Position numbers and translations under genes: made by a program | The notes under the pieces: generated by a model | Seen by the model: the letters and a program-made list of their open reading frames with translations, nothing else | Database searches by the model: none | What the model was told of the DNA's origin: nothing | Shown: positions 1-10,831 of the stretch, piece by piece | Layout of the letters: the number at the start of each line of letters is the position of its first letter | Position numbering within the stretch: position 1 is the first letter of the stretch | Origin: Platanthera guangdongensis | Lineage: Eukaryota > Streptophyta > Magnoliopsida > Asparagales > Orchidaceae | NCBI GenBank assembly: GCA_039583875.1 | Contig: CM077147.1 | Location: forward strand, 108,484,124 to 108,548,123 | DNA: 64,000 nt | Direction: 5' to 3'

Positions 1-256
1 CTCTATGCTGCTCACTGCAGGCATGCCTTCCGCTTATTAGGGAGAAGCAGTCTTGACTGCGAATCACCTTATGAATCAAGTTCCTTATGCTAAGTTAGAG
101 GTTACACCCTACGAGCTTTGGTTTAAGCGACCCCCGTCTTTAATTAGACTTAAGACCCGGGGCTGTATAGCCTATGTCAGGGTTCCTGACCCTAGACGGT
201 CTAAGGTTGGACCTAGGACCAATACATGTGTCTACTTAGGTTGTGCTGAAGATAGT
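1..256 (+). pseudogene. Copia element A: integrase C-terminal fragment, cut by insertion of B
   Basis: The frame starting at base 2 encodes the end of a Ty1/copia integrase: a TPYELW motif, then a segment with GPRTNTCVYLGCAEDS, the usual part after the DDE core. TAG at 38-40 sits where the family has Trp (AYWGEAV), so TGG to TAG is likely. The frame runs to Ser (254-256) and resumes in the same frame at 12602 on the far side of element B, so the insertion lies exactly between two codons. This is the oldest layer of the left half of the window; its 5' part is outside the window. Confidence 0.85.
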
Positions 257-399
257 TATTGGGTACACTGGAAAATGTATACCAGATTTGAAGAAGCCTC
301 ACCCTACTCAATGATATGCATCAAGGTGTATTTGATGTGTTTTGAGTTTATATGTGCAGGTTAATTAATTGCAGGAAATGCAGAAAAATTTCTAAGTCC

Positions 400-985
400 A
401 TGTGTCAACACCTAGAGAAGTAGTGTCGACACTTATGAAGGCTTGTGTCGACACTTGAGAAAAGCTGTGTCGACACTTGGAGTAGACAGTGTCGACACTT
501 GGAAAGGCTGTGTCAACACAAGAAGAAATTGTGTCGACACACGGAGAGATAAAGTCGACATCAACTGTGTCGACACCAAAAGGTAGTATCGACACACAGG
601 AATACTTAGTCGACATCAAATGTGTCGACACATAGAGGTAGTGTCGACACACAGAAGTATTGGTCAACATCAACTGTGTCGACACACAGGACTTGTGTCG
701 ACACACAGCAAAGCATCAACAAAGTTAAAGTAAAGAAGTACTTGTGCCGACACAAAGGAGATGTGTCGACACACAACAAAGTTTCAACTATGTTAAAGAA
801 GAAGTATTTGTGTCGACACACAGAATCAGTGTCGACACATTCAACAAAAGGCTGTGTCTAGAAGGGTTAACAACAACAAAGGAGTTGTGTCGACACCACC
901 AAGGCATGTGTCGACACTTACTCCACTTGTGTCGACACTTAGTCTATTTGTGTCGACACATAATGAAGATCAGTCTCAACACTTT
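400..985 (+). repeat. Array of GTGTCGACAC palindromes in U3 of B
   Basis: About 17 perfect and several one- or two-base variant copies of the self-complementary decamer GTGTCGACAC (SalI core) lie here. Copies start at 423, 445, 467 and 489, exactly 22 bp apart, then 510, 531 and 552 at 21 bp. From about 567 the spacing settles into a 15/19/20-21 pattern, a ~54-55-bp higher-order unit present at 567-621 and 622-675. The same array recurs at about 975-1,000 bp-scale equivalent positions of the 3' LTR, 10975-11580. Confidence 0.9.
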
Positions 986-1112
986 CAGACAGAGATAGTA
1001 TTTCAAGAAGTGACTGGATGACTTGACAGCTGCCATTCCTAACCAGTCTACTGCAACTGTCAAAGCTGTCAGAAGTTCGTTAGAAACCGGATCAGCCGGT
1101 TACCATGGATGA

Positions 1113-1126
1113 AGACTATAAAAAGG
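1113..1126 (+). promoter_or_regulatory. TATA box of B 5' LTR
   Basis: GACTATAAAAAGGTC lies about 130 bp after the last GTGTCGACAC copy; the 3' LTR has TATATAAAG at the equivalent place (about 11709). Transcription would start about 30 bp downstream, placing the dyad array wholly in U3. Confidence 0.65.
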
Positions 1127-2004
1127 TCTTTCTACTTCAACAGACGAAGATAAGAATCAATAACAATATAGATTGAAGATCTACACAGATATCGACCAAC
1201 ACAAAAGAAGAAGACCTTCGATAGAAGATCTAAGAAGTTGGAGAGAGAGAGAGCTCCATCTAAGAAGTGCAGTTGCTGAACCAGGCTGCCAAGAAAGATT
1301 CAGATTATGATCTGAATCTCAAGTCAGAATTTGATTGAAGATCAACTTCTCAAGAGTTCAACCCTACTGAGTTCAGATTCAAGAAGCTTTGAAGAAAGCT
1401 AAGAGAGGTTGTGCTCTGCCATCAAGTTCTTCCAAGAACTGTTCAAGAAGCCATCCATCCCTTCTCTCTCTATCTGGGTGGTGGTTAATTACTTTGAAAA
1501 CATTATTTTTTGTAGGATCTATTCTAGATCTGAGTTGTAAGCCTATTATATAAAGGCTGAGTGTAGGAGAATATTTTCTCTGAGTGGTAGGGCTGTGAGC
1601 TTGAGGTGTAGGAGATTGTGATCTCTGAGTGTAGGCCTTATTGAAGGCTGAGGTAGGGCAGTTGGCCTGAGTTGTAGGAGTGTGGATGCACTCTGAGTTG
1701 TAGGAACCTGGTTTAGGTTCTGAGATGTAAGATCTGAGGATCTGAAGTGAAGTGCAGAAGTTAGGCCGAATCTAGTATACTGCTAGATAGGCGAAGGGGG
1801 AAAGTGGATGTACCCAGACCTTAGGGAACCACTATAAATACTGTGTGCACTCTGTGATTGATTGTTTCTGTGATTGATGTGTTGTGTTAGCAGTAGTATT
1901 TGCATTTTATTATTAGTTAACTGAACAGCTGGACTGCCTTAAAAGAAAAACAGGAATTACACCTATTCACCCCTCCTCTAGGTGGTTAGGCACTAATTCT
2001 TTCA

Positions 2005-2019
2005 AGTTGTATCAGAGGG
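2005..2019 (+). other. Primer-binding site of B
   Basis: Directly after the LTR end the text TTGTATCAGAGG resembles the plant initiator tRNA-Met complement TGGTATCAGAGC, with two changes. The position immediately inside the 5' LTR supports the call. Confidence 0.7.
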
Positions 2020-2085
2020 AGGTTACTCAAAGAAGGACTTAACAGTCAGAGTGAGATCCATAAGGCAGATTCAAGAATCAAGAAA

Positions 2086-4123
2086 ATGGGTTCAGGTGAA
2101 AATCATAAGGAACTAGGTTCAATGAAACTACCCATATGCAGAAAGGAGATATTTGGCATCTGGAAAGAAAGGGTCAGGTTGTTTATGGAGGCTTCTGATC
2201 CAAGGATCTATATTACAGTCAAGGAAGGACCTTATATCCCAATGAAGATTTCAATTCTGGATGCAAACCAAAGAATTCCCAAGGATTTCTCAGAAACGGC
2301 TAAGGATGAGATCATCCTGGCAACTATGGATAAGAGAACCCAGAATATCATAGTTAGTGTCATAGATGATGCAACCTTCTAAAATTTGATTCACTGCAAG
2401 ACCTCCAAAGAAATGTGGGATACTTAAATAGTCTACATGGAGGGTTCTGAAGAAGTAAGACAAGATAGAAAATCTATGTTGAACCAGGAATATGAGAGTT
2501 TCAGACAAGGAAAGTCTGATAGTATAACTGAGTGTTATAAAAAGTTCTATAGGATAGTGAATGAGTTGATGTCATATGGGAGAATCTTCAGTACTTATGA
2601 ACTGAATGATAAATTCCTAAGATCCTTGACAAAGGATTGGGACACAAAGATTTGTGTCATTAGGGAAGTGACCAAACTTGCAGATATCTCTCCACCAATC
2701 TTGTTTGGAAAACTGCTGTCATATGAGATGCAGCTAATGACAAGGAAAGAGGAAGAGAAAAGTGCAAAAGGTGAGCATAGAGAAAAATCTGTGGCCTTCA
2801 AGGTTGAAGCCACTAAGAAAAATAGGAGGATGTCTCCATCACCTCCTAAGAATATTGCTGAAACTGCTTCAGAAAATTCAGACAACCAGAATTCAGACAG
2901 TAGTGACTCAGATGAGGATTTTGCAGCATTTACTAGACAGTTTCAGAGATTCCTGAAGAAGAAGCAGTGGAAGTCTAAGCCTTCCACATCTCAGCCTAAG
3001 GATGATTATTATCGAAAGAAAAAGTCATCCAGGAAGGACAGGAGCAGGTCTAAGCCAAGCAAATCTACAACATCAAAGATAGTTTGCTACTGCTGTAATA
3101 GGCATGGACATGTTGTGGCTGAATGTCCAGATAAAAGAAAAGAGACTACAGATAAGAAAAAGAGTCAACACCAGAGCAAGAAGGAAAAGTCTTTGTTGCT
3201 AAGAAGGAGAAGAGCTTGACAGACCAATCTACTTCAGAGTCAGAATATGAAGCTGAGGCCTATATTGGTCTATATGCAGCAGATGAAGAAGAAGAGTTTC
3301 TCCAGGTGCTGAACTTTATATATGAACAAGAAGACCATCAGTGCAAGGGACTGATGGCTGTGTCAGAAGAAGACAAGTGGCATGATTAGCCTGGTCCTAG
3401 TAAGGTACAATATATTTCTAGAAATTTAGAATGCAGTACTGAATCAGAGTCAGCAACATCTGCATCAAGTGATGTGGATGGATCTGAGTCTGAAGGTGAT
3501 ATTCATCAGCTGATAAATGAATATGGAGACTTGCTGCAGACACTTAAGAAGAGCAAAAACCTGGCCAAAAATCTGGCTAAGGAAATTGCAGATCTTAAGA
3601 TGGCTGCATCTGATTCAGAGAAATTGCTGGATCAGAAGTTGAATGAGATAGCCAGACTGAAAAACATTACTGTTATTCAGATGTGTACTATCACATTCAA
3701 GAATGATCAGATTAGAAATCTGGAGGTCAGACTTCAGAAGGAGAAAGAGATTGTAGCTAGTTTTCTAAACCTAAATCTGTATTACCCTTGATTGATGAGT
3801 TTGTACCTCAACAAGGTAAGGCTGGGTTAGGGTTTAAGAAAACTGCATGGATTGCTAGGTCTAAATCTAAAGGCAAAGCCCCAGCACAAAACAAGAAGCC
3901 TGTTGTAGATAATTCAGCTAGGGTTGTACCTAAACAAAGGTACAACAAGTTTGAGTGCTGGTGTTGTGGCAAGGTAGGCCACTTTGCCTTAGATTGTTGG
4001 CACAATTCTAGTGTCACGGAGAGTAGCAATCTGCCTGCTAGAAATGCTACAGGTAGATTTGTTAAATTTCAGACTAACTTGCACCAAGCACCCAAAAGTT
4101 ATTTGGGTTCTAAGGCTAAGTAA
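2086..4123 (+). pseudogene. gag: gag of SIRE element B (two zinc knuckles, disrupted)
   Basis: The N-terminal part (from ATG 2086) is a UBN2/Retrotran_gag_2-type capsid domain. A basic CCHC knuckle CYCCNRHGHVVAEC follows near 3090-3131, then a Ser/Asp/Glu-rich and coiled-coil linker (about 3474-3770), then a second knuckle CWCCGKVGHFALDC near 3957-3998. The protein would form the virus-like particle and bind the genomic RNA. Breaks: TAA at 2380-2382, a second stop near 2425 in the same frame, a frameshift near 3200, a stop near 3388 and a shift near 3785. TAA 4121-4123 separates the last gag segment from pol in the same frame. Confidence 0.88.
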
Positions 4124-7100
4124 TCTGTGTTGCAGGTGAGTCCAAGTAGTCATGCCCCAATATGGTACTTGGACAGTGGATGTTCCAGGCACATGACTGG
4201 AACAAGGGGGTTGCTGAAGGACTACACACCTATCATGGATGACCCTAAAGTAACCTTTGGTGGTTCAGAAAAAGGAATCATCAAAGGCTTTGGTAACATT
4301 TCTAATAACCAGATTACTATCTCTCAAGTGGCATATGTGAAGGGTTTAAAACACAACCTTATAAGCATAAGTCAGTTGAGTGATTTAGGATATGACATTT
4401 CATTTATTAATAATGGATGTCATATCAAAAGGTCAAGTGATCAAAAGGTCATATTGACAGGATATAGAAAGAGAAATGTTTATTTTCTTAACTTTGAGTG
4501 TGAGAACAATGTTTCTTCTATTTGTCTTGTAGCTGATGAGAGAGTCTCACATTGTGTTAAATGGAACAAGAGGCTGGCTCATCTTAACTATAAGACTATT
4601 GGCCAACTCTTTAGCAAAGAGTTAGTGAGGAATGGTCCTCAAGTTAAGTGTATAAAGGATGAGATATGCTCAGCTTGTCAAAAAGGCAAGCAGACCAAAT
4701 CCACCTTTCATAGCCTTGAAAACAAGGATTCAGTGAGGTGTCTATACCTCTTGCATATGGATCTATTTGGTCCTATGTCAGTTCATATTCTAGGTAGGAA
4801 GGTCAACACATTTGTGGTGGTAGATGACTATTCTAGATATTCCTGGGTGTTCTTTCTAAGACAAAAATCTGAAACCCCAAGTGTCTTATATAGTTTTGTT
4901 AAACAAATTCAGAATGAGTTGGACAGTACAGTGGTCAAAATCAGAAGTGACCATGGCACTGAATTTCAGTCTGAAAGTATGACAAGACTATGTGAAGAAT
5001 TTGGGATTTTTCAAGAATTTTCCTCACCTAGAACACCTCAGCAAAATGATATTGCTGAAAGGAAGAATAAAACATTGATAGAGGCTGGTAGAACTCTATT
5101 GAGTGACACTTCTCTCCTAGAATATTTTTTGGCAGAGGCAGTAAACACTGCATGTCATGTAATCAATAGGGCTACTATCACCAAGAGCCACAAAAAGACT
5201 CCCTATGAGATTGTGAAGGGCAGAAAACCAAACTTATCCTATTTTAGGATCTTTGGTTGCAAGTTCTATATACTTAACAATGGCAAGTCTTATCTAACCA
5301 AGTTTGCTGCCAAATCCCAAGAGGGGATATTTGTTGGGTACAGCAACAATAGTAAGGCTTATAGAGTCTACAACTTGATTACTCAAGTTGTAGAAGAGTC
5401 TGTACATGTAGTTTTTGATGAAACAAGACTGATTAATAGTAAGTTCCCAAGTAGTGCTTGTAGTTCTACAGGTATAAATGAGAGAATGGACAAGCTTACT
5501 ATTACAGAAGAATCAACTGCAAATTATAAAGTGGTAAATGGTGGTTGCTGTCCAGGGGGAGTACAAGACTCTTAAGATGCTGAAGAAAGCCAAGAGGTGC
5601 AGCTTAATGAAGAGGCTGGAGGTATTCAACCTGAAGATAGACTATCTCAAACTAATAGACACTTAAAGGATCATCCAGCAAATCAGATAATTGGTGATCC
5701 AAGACAAGGAGTGCAAACAAGAAGCAGGAATCTGAGCACAGTTCTTTGCCCCAGCTTCCTATCACAAGTGGAACCAAAGAAATTTGAAGAAGCTGTTCTA
5801 GACCCACATTGGATTGATGCCATGCAAGAGGAGCTGAATTAGTTCAGAAGATGCAAGGTCTAGAAGTTAGTTCTTAAACCAAAAGACCACAACATCATTG
5901 GAACCAAGTGGATCTTTATGAACAAATTGGATGAGAATGAGATCATTGTGAAGAATAAAGCAAGACTTGTTGCAAAAGGGTATAGGCAGGAAGAAGGTAT
6001 TGACTTTGATCAAACCTTTGCCCCAGTAGCAAGACTGGAAGCAATCAGGATGTTCTTTGCTTATGCAACATATCAAGGTTTCAAGGTATTCCAAATGGAT
6101 GTAAAATCAGCATTCCTAAATGGAAATCTAAAAGAAGAAGTCTATGTAGAGCAGCCCTCAGGTTTTGTTGATCCTCTCAAACCTGATTATATTTATAAAC
6201 TTAGGAAAGCATTGTATGGGTTAAAACAAGCCCCAAGGGCTTGGTATGAAACCCTGTCTAGTTTCCTCATTGAGAACAAATTCTCAAGGGGGAAAATAGA
6301 CAAGACTCTATTCCTTGGGGAATCTAAAGGAAAGATAATCCTAGTCCAAATATATGTTGATGACATAATATTTGGGTCTACTGAAAGTAATCTTTGCAGA
6401 AAGTTTGCAAAACGTATGCAAGGAAAATTTGAAATGAGAAGTATAGGGGAACTTAAGTTCTTCTTGGGTCTCCAAGTAAGACAGACTGAACATGGCTTGT
6501 CCATATCCCAGTCTAAGTTCACCCTGAAGTTAATAAAGAAGTATGGTATGGAATCATCCACTACCATGAGAACTCCTATGGGGTCAAGTGTGTCTCTTAG
6601 TAAGGATGATGCAGGGAAACCTGTAGATGAAACTTTGTATAGAGGGATAGTTGGCTCCCTTATATATCTGACTGCTAGTAGACCAGATATCATGTATGCT
6701 ACATGTGTCTGTGCTAGGTACCAAGCATGCCCTAAAGAATCTCATCTGACTGCAGTAAAAAGGATTTTGAGATATCTTAAGGGCACACCTTATCTAGGCC
6801 TTTGGTACTCTAGGAATGGAGATTTTCTACTGACAGGCTATTCAGATGCAGATTTTGCAGGTTGCAAGGAAGATAGAAAAAGTACTACAGGCACCTATCA
6901 ATTTCTAGGTGGAAGACTAGTGTCTTGGAGCAGTAATAAGCAGACCAGTGTGGCAATCTCCACAGCTGAGTTAGAGTATGTGGCAGCAGGAAGTTGCTGT
7001 GCACAACTATTGTGGATTCAGCACCAGCTAGAAGACTATGGTATTCAAGTAAGTAGAACACCTTTGCTTTGTGACTCTACAAGTGCTATTTCAATTGCAA

Positions 7101-7297
7101 ATAATCCTGTCTCACATAGTAGGACTAAGAATATAGAAATTAGATACCATTTTCTTAGAGAACATGTAGAGAAAGAGGACATTTAACTAGAATATGTCAA
7201 AACAGATTATCAAATTGCTGATATGTTTACTAAGCCTCTAGATGAAACTAAATTCAATAAGTTTAAAATTGAATTGGGAATGTTGAACTTAGAATAG
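4124..7297 (+). pseudogene. pol: pol of SIRE element B (PR-INT-RT-RNase H) with five in-frame stops
   Basis: One reading frame runs the whole length. Protease has DSGCSRHMTG at 4172-4201. Integrase has the HHCC region near 4580-4700 and catalytic D (4760), D (4949), E (5057) with 35 residues between the last two. Reverse transcriptase has YVDD at 6353-6364, and RNase H follows to about 7290, ending FTKPL...LGMLNLE. Stops lie at about 5573, 5840, 5861 and 7184, before the terminal TAG 7295-7297. At several of them the family has Gln or Trp, so C-to-T or G-to-A change explains them. No frameshift was seen, so this copy decayed by point mutation. Confidence 0.93.
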
Positions 7298-7759
7298 TTT
7301 AATAAAATTGGCTAAGTAAAATGGTGTCGACACAAGGAGTTGTCTGTGTCGACACATAGAAGTGGTGTCGACATTCCAGAGAAATGATGTCGACACATCT
7401 AGAAAGTCTGTGTCGACACTTCAACGAAATAGTGTCGACACATCCAGAGTAGGTGTCGACACATCCAGAAGTGGTGTCGACACTTAGGTTCAATACAGAT
7501 TTCATCGAGTAGAGTTTCGACTAATCGTCGAGCGCAGATGTATAAGTGTCGACACATAAATTCTGTCAACTATATTAGTGTCGACACATAGTAGTCAACA
7601 CTGTTGTCGAGAATTAAGTAGTCGGTGTCGACACTTTTCAACAGTGTCGACACATTTAGAGGATTATGACGCGCCTTTTCACCTTCGTTTTTAGAAAGGT
7701 ATAAATAGGTCTTCAACATTGTTTGTCGACACGCTCTCAATAGTTTCGATACCAAAACT
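7298..7759 (+). promoter_or_regulatory. Internal LTR-like promoter: GTGTCGACAC array plus TATA box upstream of ORF3
   Basis: Between pol and the third ORF there are about 12 GTGTCGACAC copies or variants, with starts at 7324, 7346, 7365, 7387, 7410, 7432, 7453 and 7474 (19-23 bp apart), then 7546, 7578, 7625 and 7644. TATAAATA follows at 7700-7707 and then AGGTCTTCAACA. The U3 of the LTR has the same order: array, TATAAAAAGGTCTT, then TTCAACA. This looks like a second core promoter of the same build, 53-102 bp upstream of the possible start codons at 7760 and 7809. Confidence 0.6.
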
Positions 7760-10594
7760 TTGTTTCGACATCTCTCTCATCTAAATTCAAGATTTCTCAA
7801 AATCCTAATGGCGCATAAGCTTAAAGAGAACGTCAATGAAGGATATGAGCTAGTACGCAACGCATTTGACCATGCGGAACCAGAAATTAAGGAGGTAGTA
7901 ACCCTAATTACTGAGAATGGGCTGGAGTATCTAGTTTCTGAGCCAACCAAGATTTGGAAGAAGGAAGTACTCGAATTCTATAGTGCAGCCACGTTGGATT
8001 CTACTGGACTCAAGATCAAGTCTGCAGTTCATGGTGCGGAAGTTAAACTGAGTATGAAGAGTTTAAGGAAAGTTCTACATCTACCTAGAATTCAAGAGGA
8101 AGTAGAAGTGCCCTCTTCCAAGACAAGGGAAGAACTTCAATGGTGTGGATTGGATCCCACCATGAAGATTGGATCCTCAATGAATAGAAAAGGATTGAAT
8201 CAGCAAGACAAATTCCTTTCAGAAATAGTTGGCAAGGTGATTTTGTGCAAGCCAGGTGGGCATGATAGGATATCAGCTCATATGTTCAGTTTAATGACAA
8301 GGATCATCTTTAAACTAAAAACTGATTGGTCAGCAGTTATTTTTGAGAAGATTACAGAAAGCATTAAGAAGCCCAATCTAGGTAGAATTATGAGCCTGTA
8401 CTTAGCTGTAACTATTCCAGAAGTAATGGAACAAGCAGCTGGTTCTAAAATTAACCACATGAGGAGAATGGACATTAGGATTATCTCAAGATGGGATAGG
8501 GTCCTGACTAAGGACATGCCTGATGAGGAAAGACAAGAGGTTCCTGAGAAATCTATAGTACAAGAAGTTCCTGCACAAGGCCCTGCAGATGAAGCACAAG
8601 TGTAGGGGGAGCAACCATCTGCTAGCCCCATTCACTTGGATCCACTCCAGGGGGAGCCTCACCATGAGGAAGTGTCTACTCACTTGGACAGTGAAATGGC
8701 AACACAAATAATTCTTGAGGTAATCAGTGAAGTCAATCAATCAATTTTCAATATTGAGAATGAAATGCTAACTGAATCTTTGATTGATATTGATCAGACA
8801 ACTCAGTTACACAGTCAACCACAAGTTGTAATCTTGGAGGATACATCAGCAGTTGCTGATGCTCCAGAAATAAGAAACTCTCATGTCCCTTCTCAACAAG
8901 AATTTACCCTATAAGAGCTGTTTCCTGATTTAGTGCAGGCTAATATTGAGGGGGAGCATGCTGGTTTTGAGGGGGAGAAAACTGCTTTTGAGGGGGAGCA
9001 TATAGAAACTCAGGAGGAGAATACAATGACTGAGGAGGAGCAAATTAGAACAGAAATTGAGGAGCAAAGGACTCAGGGGGAGCTAAGTAAGACTACATAG
9101 GACTTACCTCCTAATCCAAAGGATAGAGTAGATATATCCAGCACCTCTGATTCTGAGGATGCAGCTGAGGTTCAAGCTAAGAAGAGGAAGCTTATGGTCT
9201 TTAAAAGGAGAAGCCAAAGCTACAAAAAGGCATTACAAACTATTGCTTCATAGCCTGCAACAACAATTGATTACAGTTCATTGTTAATATCTTTACAAGT
9301 GAAGCTGTATGAGCAAAGGATAGCAATGGAGAAGTATATAGATGAGACTCACGAAGATCTCCAATTCTCCTTGGCCCAAGACATCAAATCCATAAGATTT
9401 GAGGTGAATCAAAATAAAAAGTAAATGACTGACTGTTTCCACAAAGGAGGTAATGTAGTGGTTTACCTAGCCACACACGAAGAGAAAATCAAGACACAAG
9501 TGGATGATATAGCAGTTAAGCAGGGCTGTCTTAGAAAATCAGATTAGGATGAATGATAATCTGACTGCATCCCATAATGCAATTATTACAGAATTGAAAA
9601 ATATTACAACAGCCCAGCCTGCTGATAAGTCTAAAGCCAAACCAGAGTTTGATAAGGAGAAGTTTTATAAGGACTTCCAGGAAGGCATAACTGCTGTCAA
9701 AACAACTATTGAGCTGTCTCAAAAGACTATTTCTGGACTGCTATTGAAGTTAAAGGGTTCTTATAAGGATGGAGTTAATTTTCTGGATGAACAGATCAGA
9801 TTTCATAAGGATGATCTTAGAGATCATGTGGCTAGAGAAGTCATAAAGGGGGAGAGAGTACTAGTCAAAGCTGGATCTGATCATACTAAATGGATTTCCA
9901 ATAGCATCAGAGCCACACTTGGATATCCACCCCTATGTGATGATGACAATGTGGTTGAATCTGGTATAAATCCTGCTATTTTTGGAGGTGAGCAAGTTGA
10001 AGTTGCTCAAGTAATATACCCTCCAGAATATTTTGAGATGATACATCATGAAGTACAATCAATGTATAGCCCTCCAGAGGGTAATAAAAATATTATCATT
10101 GAGAAAATAGACAAGCCTGTGTCAGAGGCAGTTTTGAAAGAGCAAGAAGCTTTATTGTCAAAGAAGAGATTCAGAGAACAGGCTGAGTTGAAGCCAGATT
10201 TTGAGCAGTGGAGTCCTACTTCTAGAAATATTATACTGACTGCTTGGAAAGCTGCAAAGGACAATACCCTAGAGAGGGGCAAATGGTACTCTGAATAAGA
10301 ATGGAGAAAACATGAAGCCAGGCAAGAAGCTATTGTACAGTATAGAAGGAAGGCAAAACTTAGGAAGCTACCTCCTAATGCACAGGAGCCTAGCAAATAT
10401 TCCCAAAGCCTTATCATTATTTTGAAAGACAAAAGATAAGGGCTGAAGAGCTAAAGAAGAAAGATAAAAAGGGCAAGAAGCCAGTTGATGACACTGATGT
10501 TTCAGTTCAAGCCAAGATTCAATCTGGCAAGGGCATTGTCATCAAGGAGCAGAGCAGCCTTAGATTAGATTTACTAGATTTTATCACATTGTAA
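7760..10594 (+). pseudogene. Third ORF of SIRE element B (post-pol accessory gene)
   Basis: An open stretch from 7760 (or ATG 7809, MAHKLKENVNEGYEL) to a TAG at 8603 encodes about 265-281 residues. The pattern EFYSAATL...AVHGAEVKLS...VLHLPRI resembles the plant-transposon-associated domain found in accessory ORFs of large plant LTR elements. The same frame continues through stops near 8603, 8912, 9098, 9251 and 9422, with acidic EGE repeats and coiled-coil text, shifts near 9545, and stays open to 10298 and on to about 10594. SIRE elements are often said to have an envelope-like ORF here, but I see no signal peptide or membrane segment. The role is unknown. Confidence 0.75.
8603..9090 (+). 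repeat. Cluster of PPT-like GAGGGGGAG tracts inside ORF3
   Basis: Purine runs of the form AGGGGGAG occur repeatedly: near 8605, 8650, 8948, 8970, 8990 and 9075, with relaxed GGAGGAG copies between. In frame they encode repeated EGE and GE(H/K) peptides. They resemble the polypurine tract that primes plus-strand DNA, so they may be coding repeats, extra priming sites, or both. Confidence 0.5.
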
Positions 10595-10817
10595 AATTTA
10601 GTGTCTAAAATCTATGTAAACTTCTATTAAAGAAACTTTTGTAGTTGAAGCAAAACATGATTGATGCTTGTTCTGTGTTAGCATTATTATTATTCTGTGA
10701 TGATTTGTTTTATATGTTTTGTTTAAGAAATTACCCTATCATATAATGTTGTTATACATCATATTGTGTATTTGTTATGTATGGTGTATATCATTGACTA
10801 AGGGTTATGACTTCTCC

Positions 10818-10831
10818 AAATAGGAGGAGAT
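10818..10831 (+). other. Polypurine tract of B
   Basis: AAATAGGAGGAGATT lies directly before the TG of the 3' LTR at 10832, the standard plus-strand primer site. The 10595-10817 stretch before it is AT-rich and without a recognisable gene. Confidence 0.75.

Larger units (their letters stand above)
257..2004 (+). repeat. 5' LTR of SIRE element B
   Basis: The LTR begins TATTGGGTACA (its partner begins TGTTGGGTACA, so TG has become TA here) and ends at TTCA just before the primer site. At 1748 bp it is slightly shorter than the 3' copy (1765 bp). From left to right it holds a U3 with an array of GTGTCGACAC dyads, a TATA box near 1117, and a long R-U5 with TGAG/GTAGG-rich tandem text at about 1530-1790. 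The ORF-like stretches inside the dyad array are low-complexity artefacts. Confidence 0.9.

Noticed and set aside
400..985. CRISPR-like look of regularly spaced palindromes
   Set aside because: Repeats are 10 bp with ~11-bp related spacers inside a plant LTR; there are no cas genes and the context is eukaryotic.
392..998. Open frames on both strands through the GTGTCGACAC array (VSTQ/CRH-type repeats)
   Set aside because: They arise because the repeated decamer and its spacers lack stops in several frames; they lie in U3 and have no domain.
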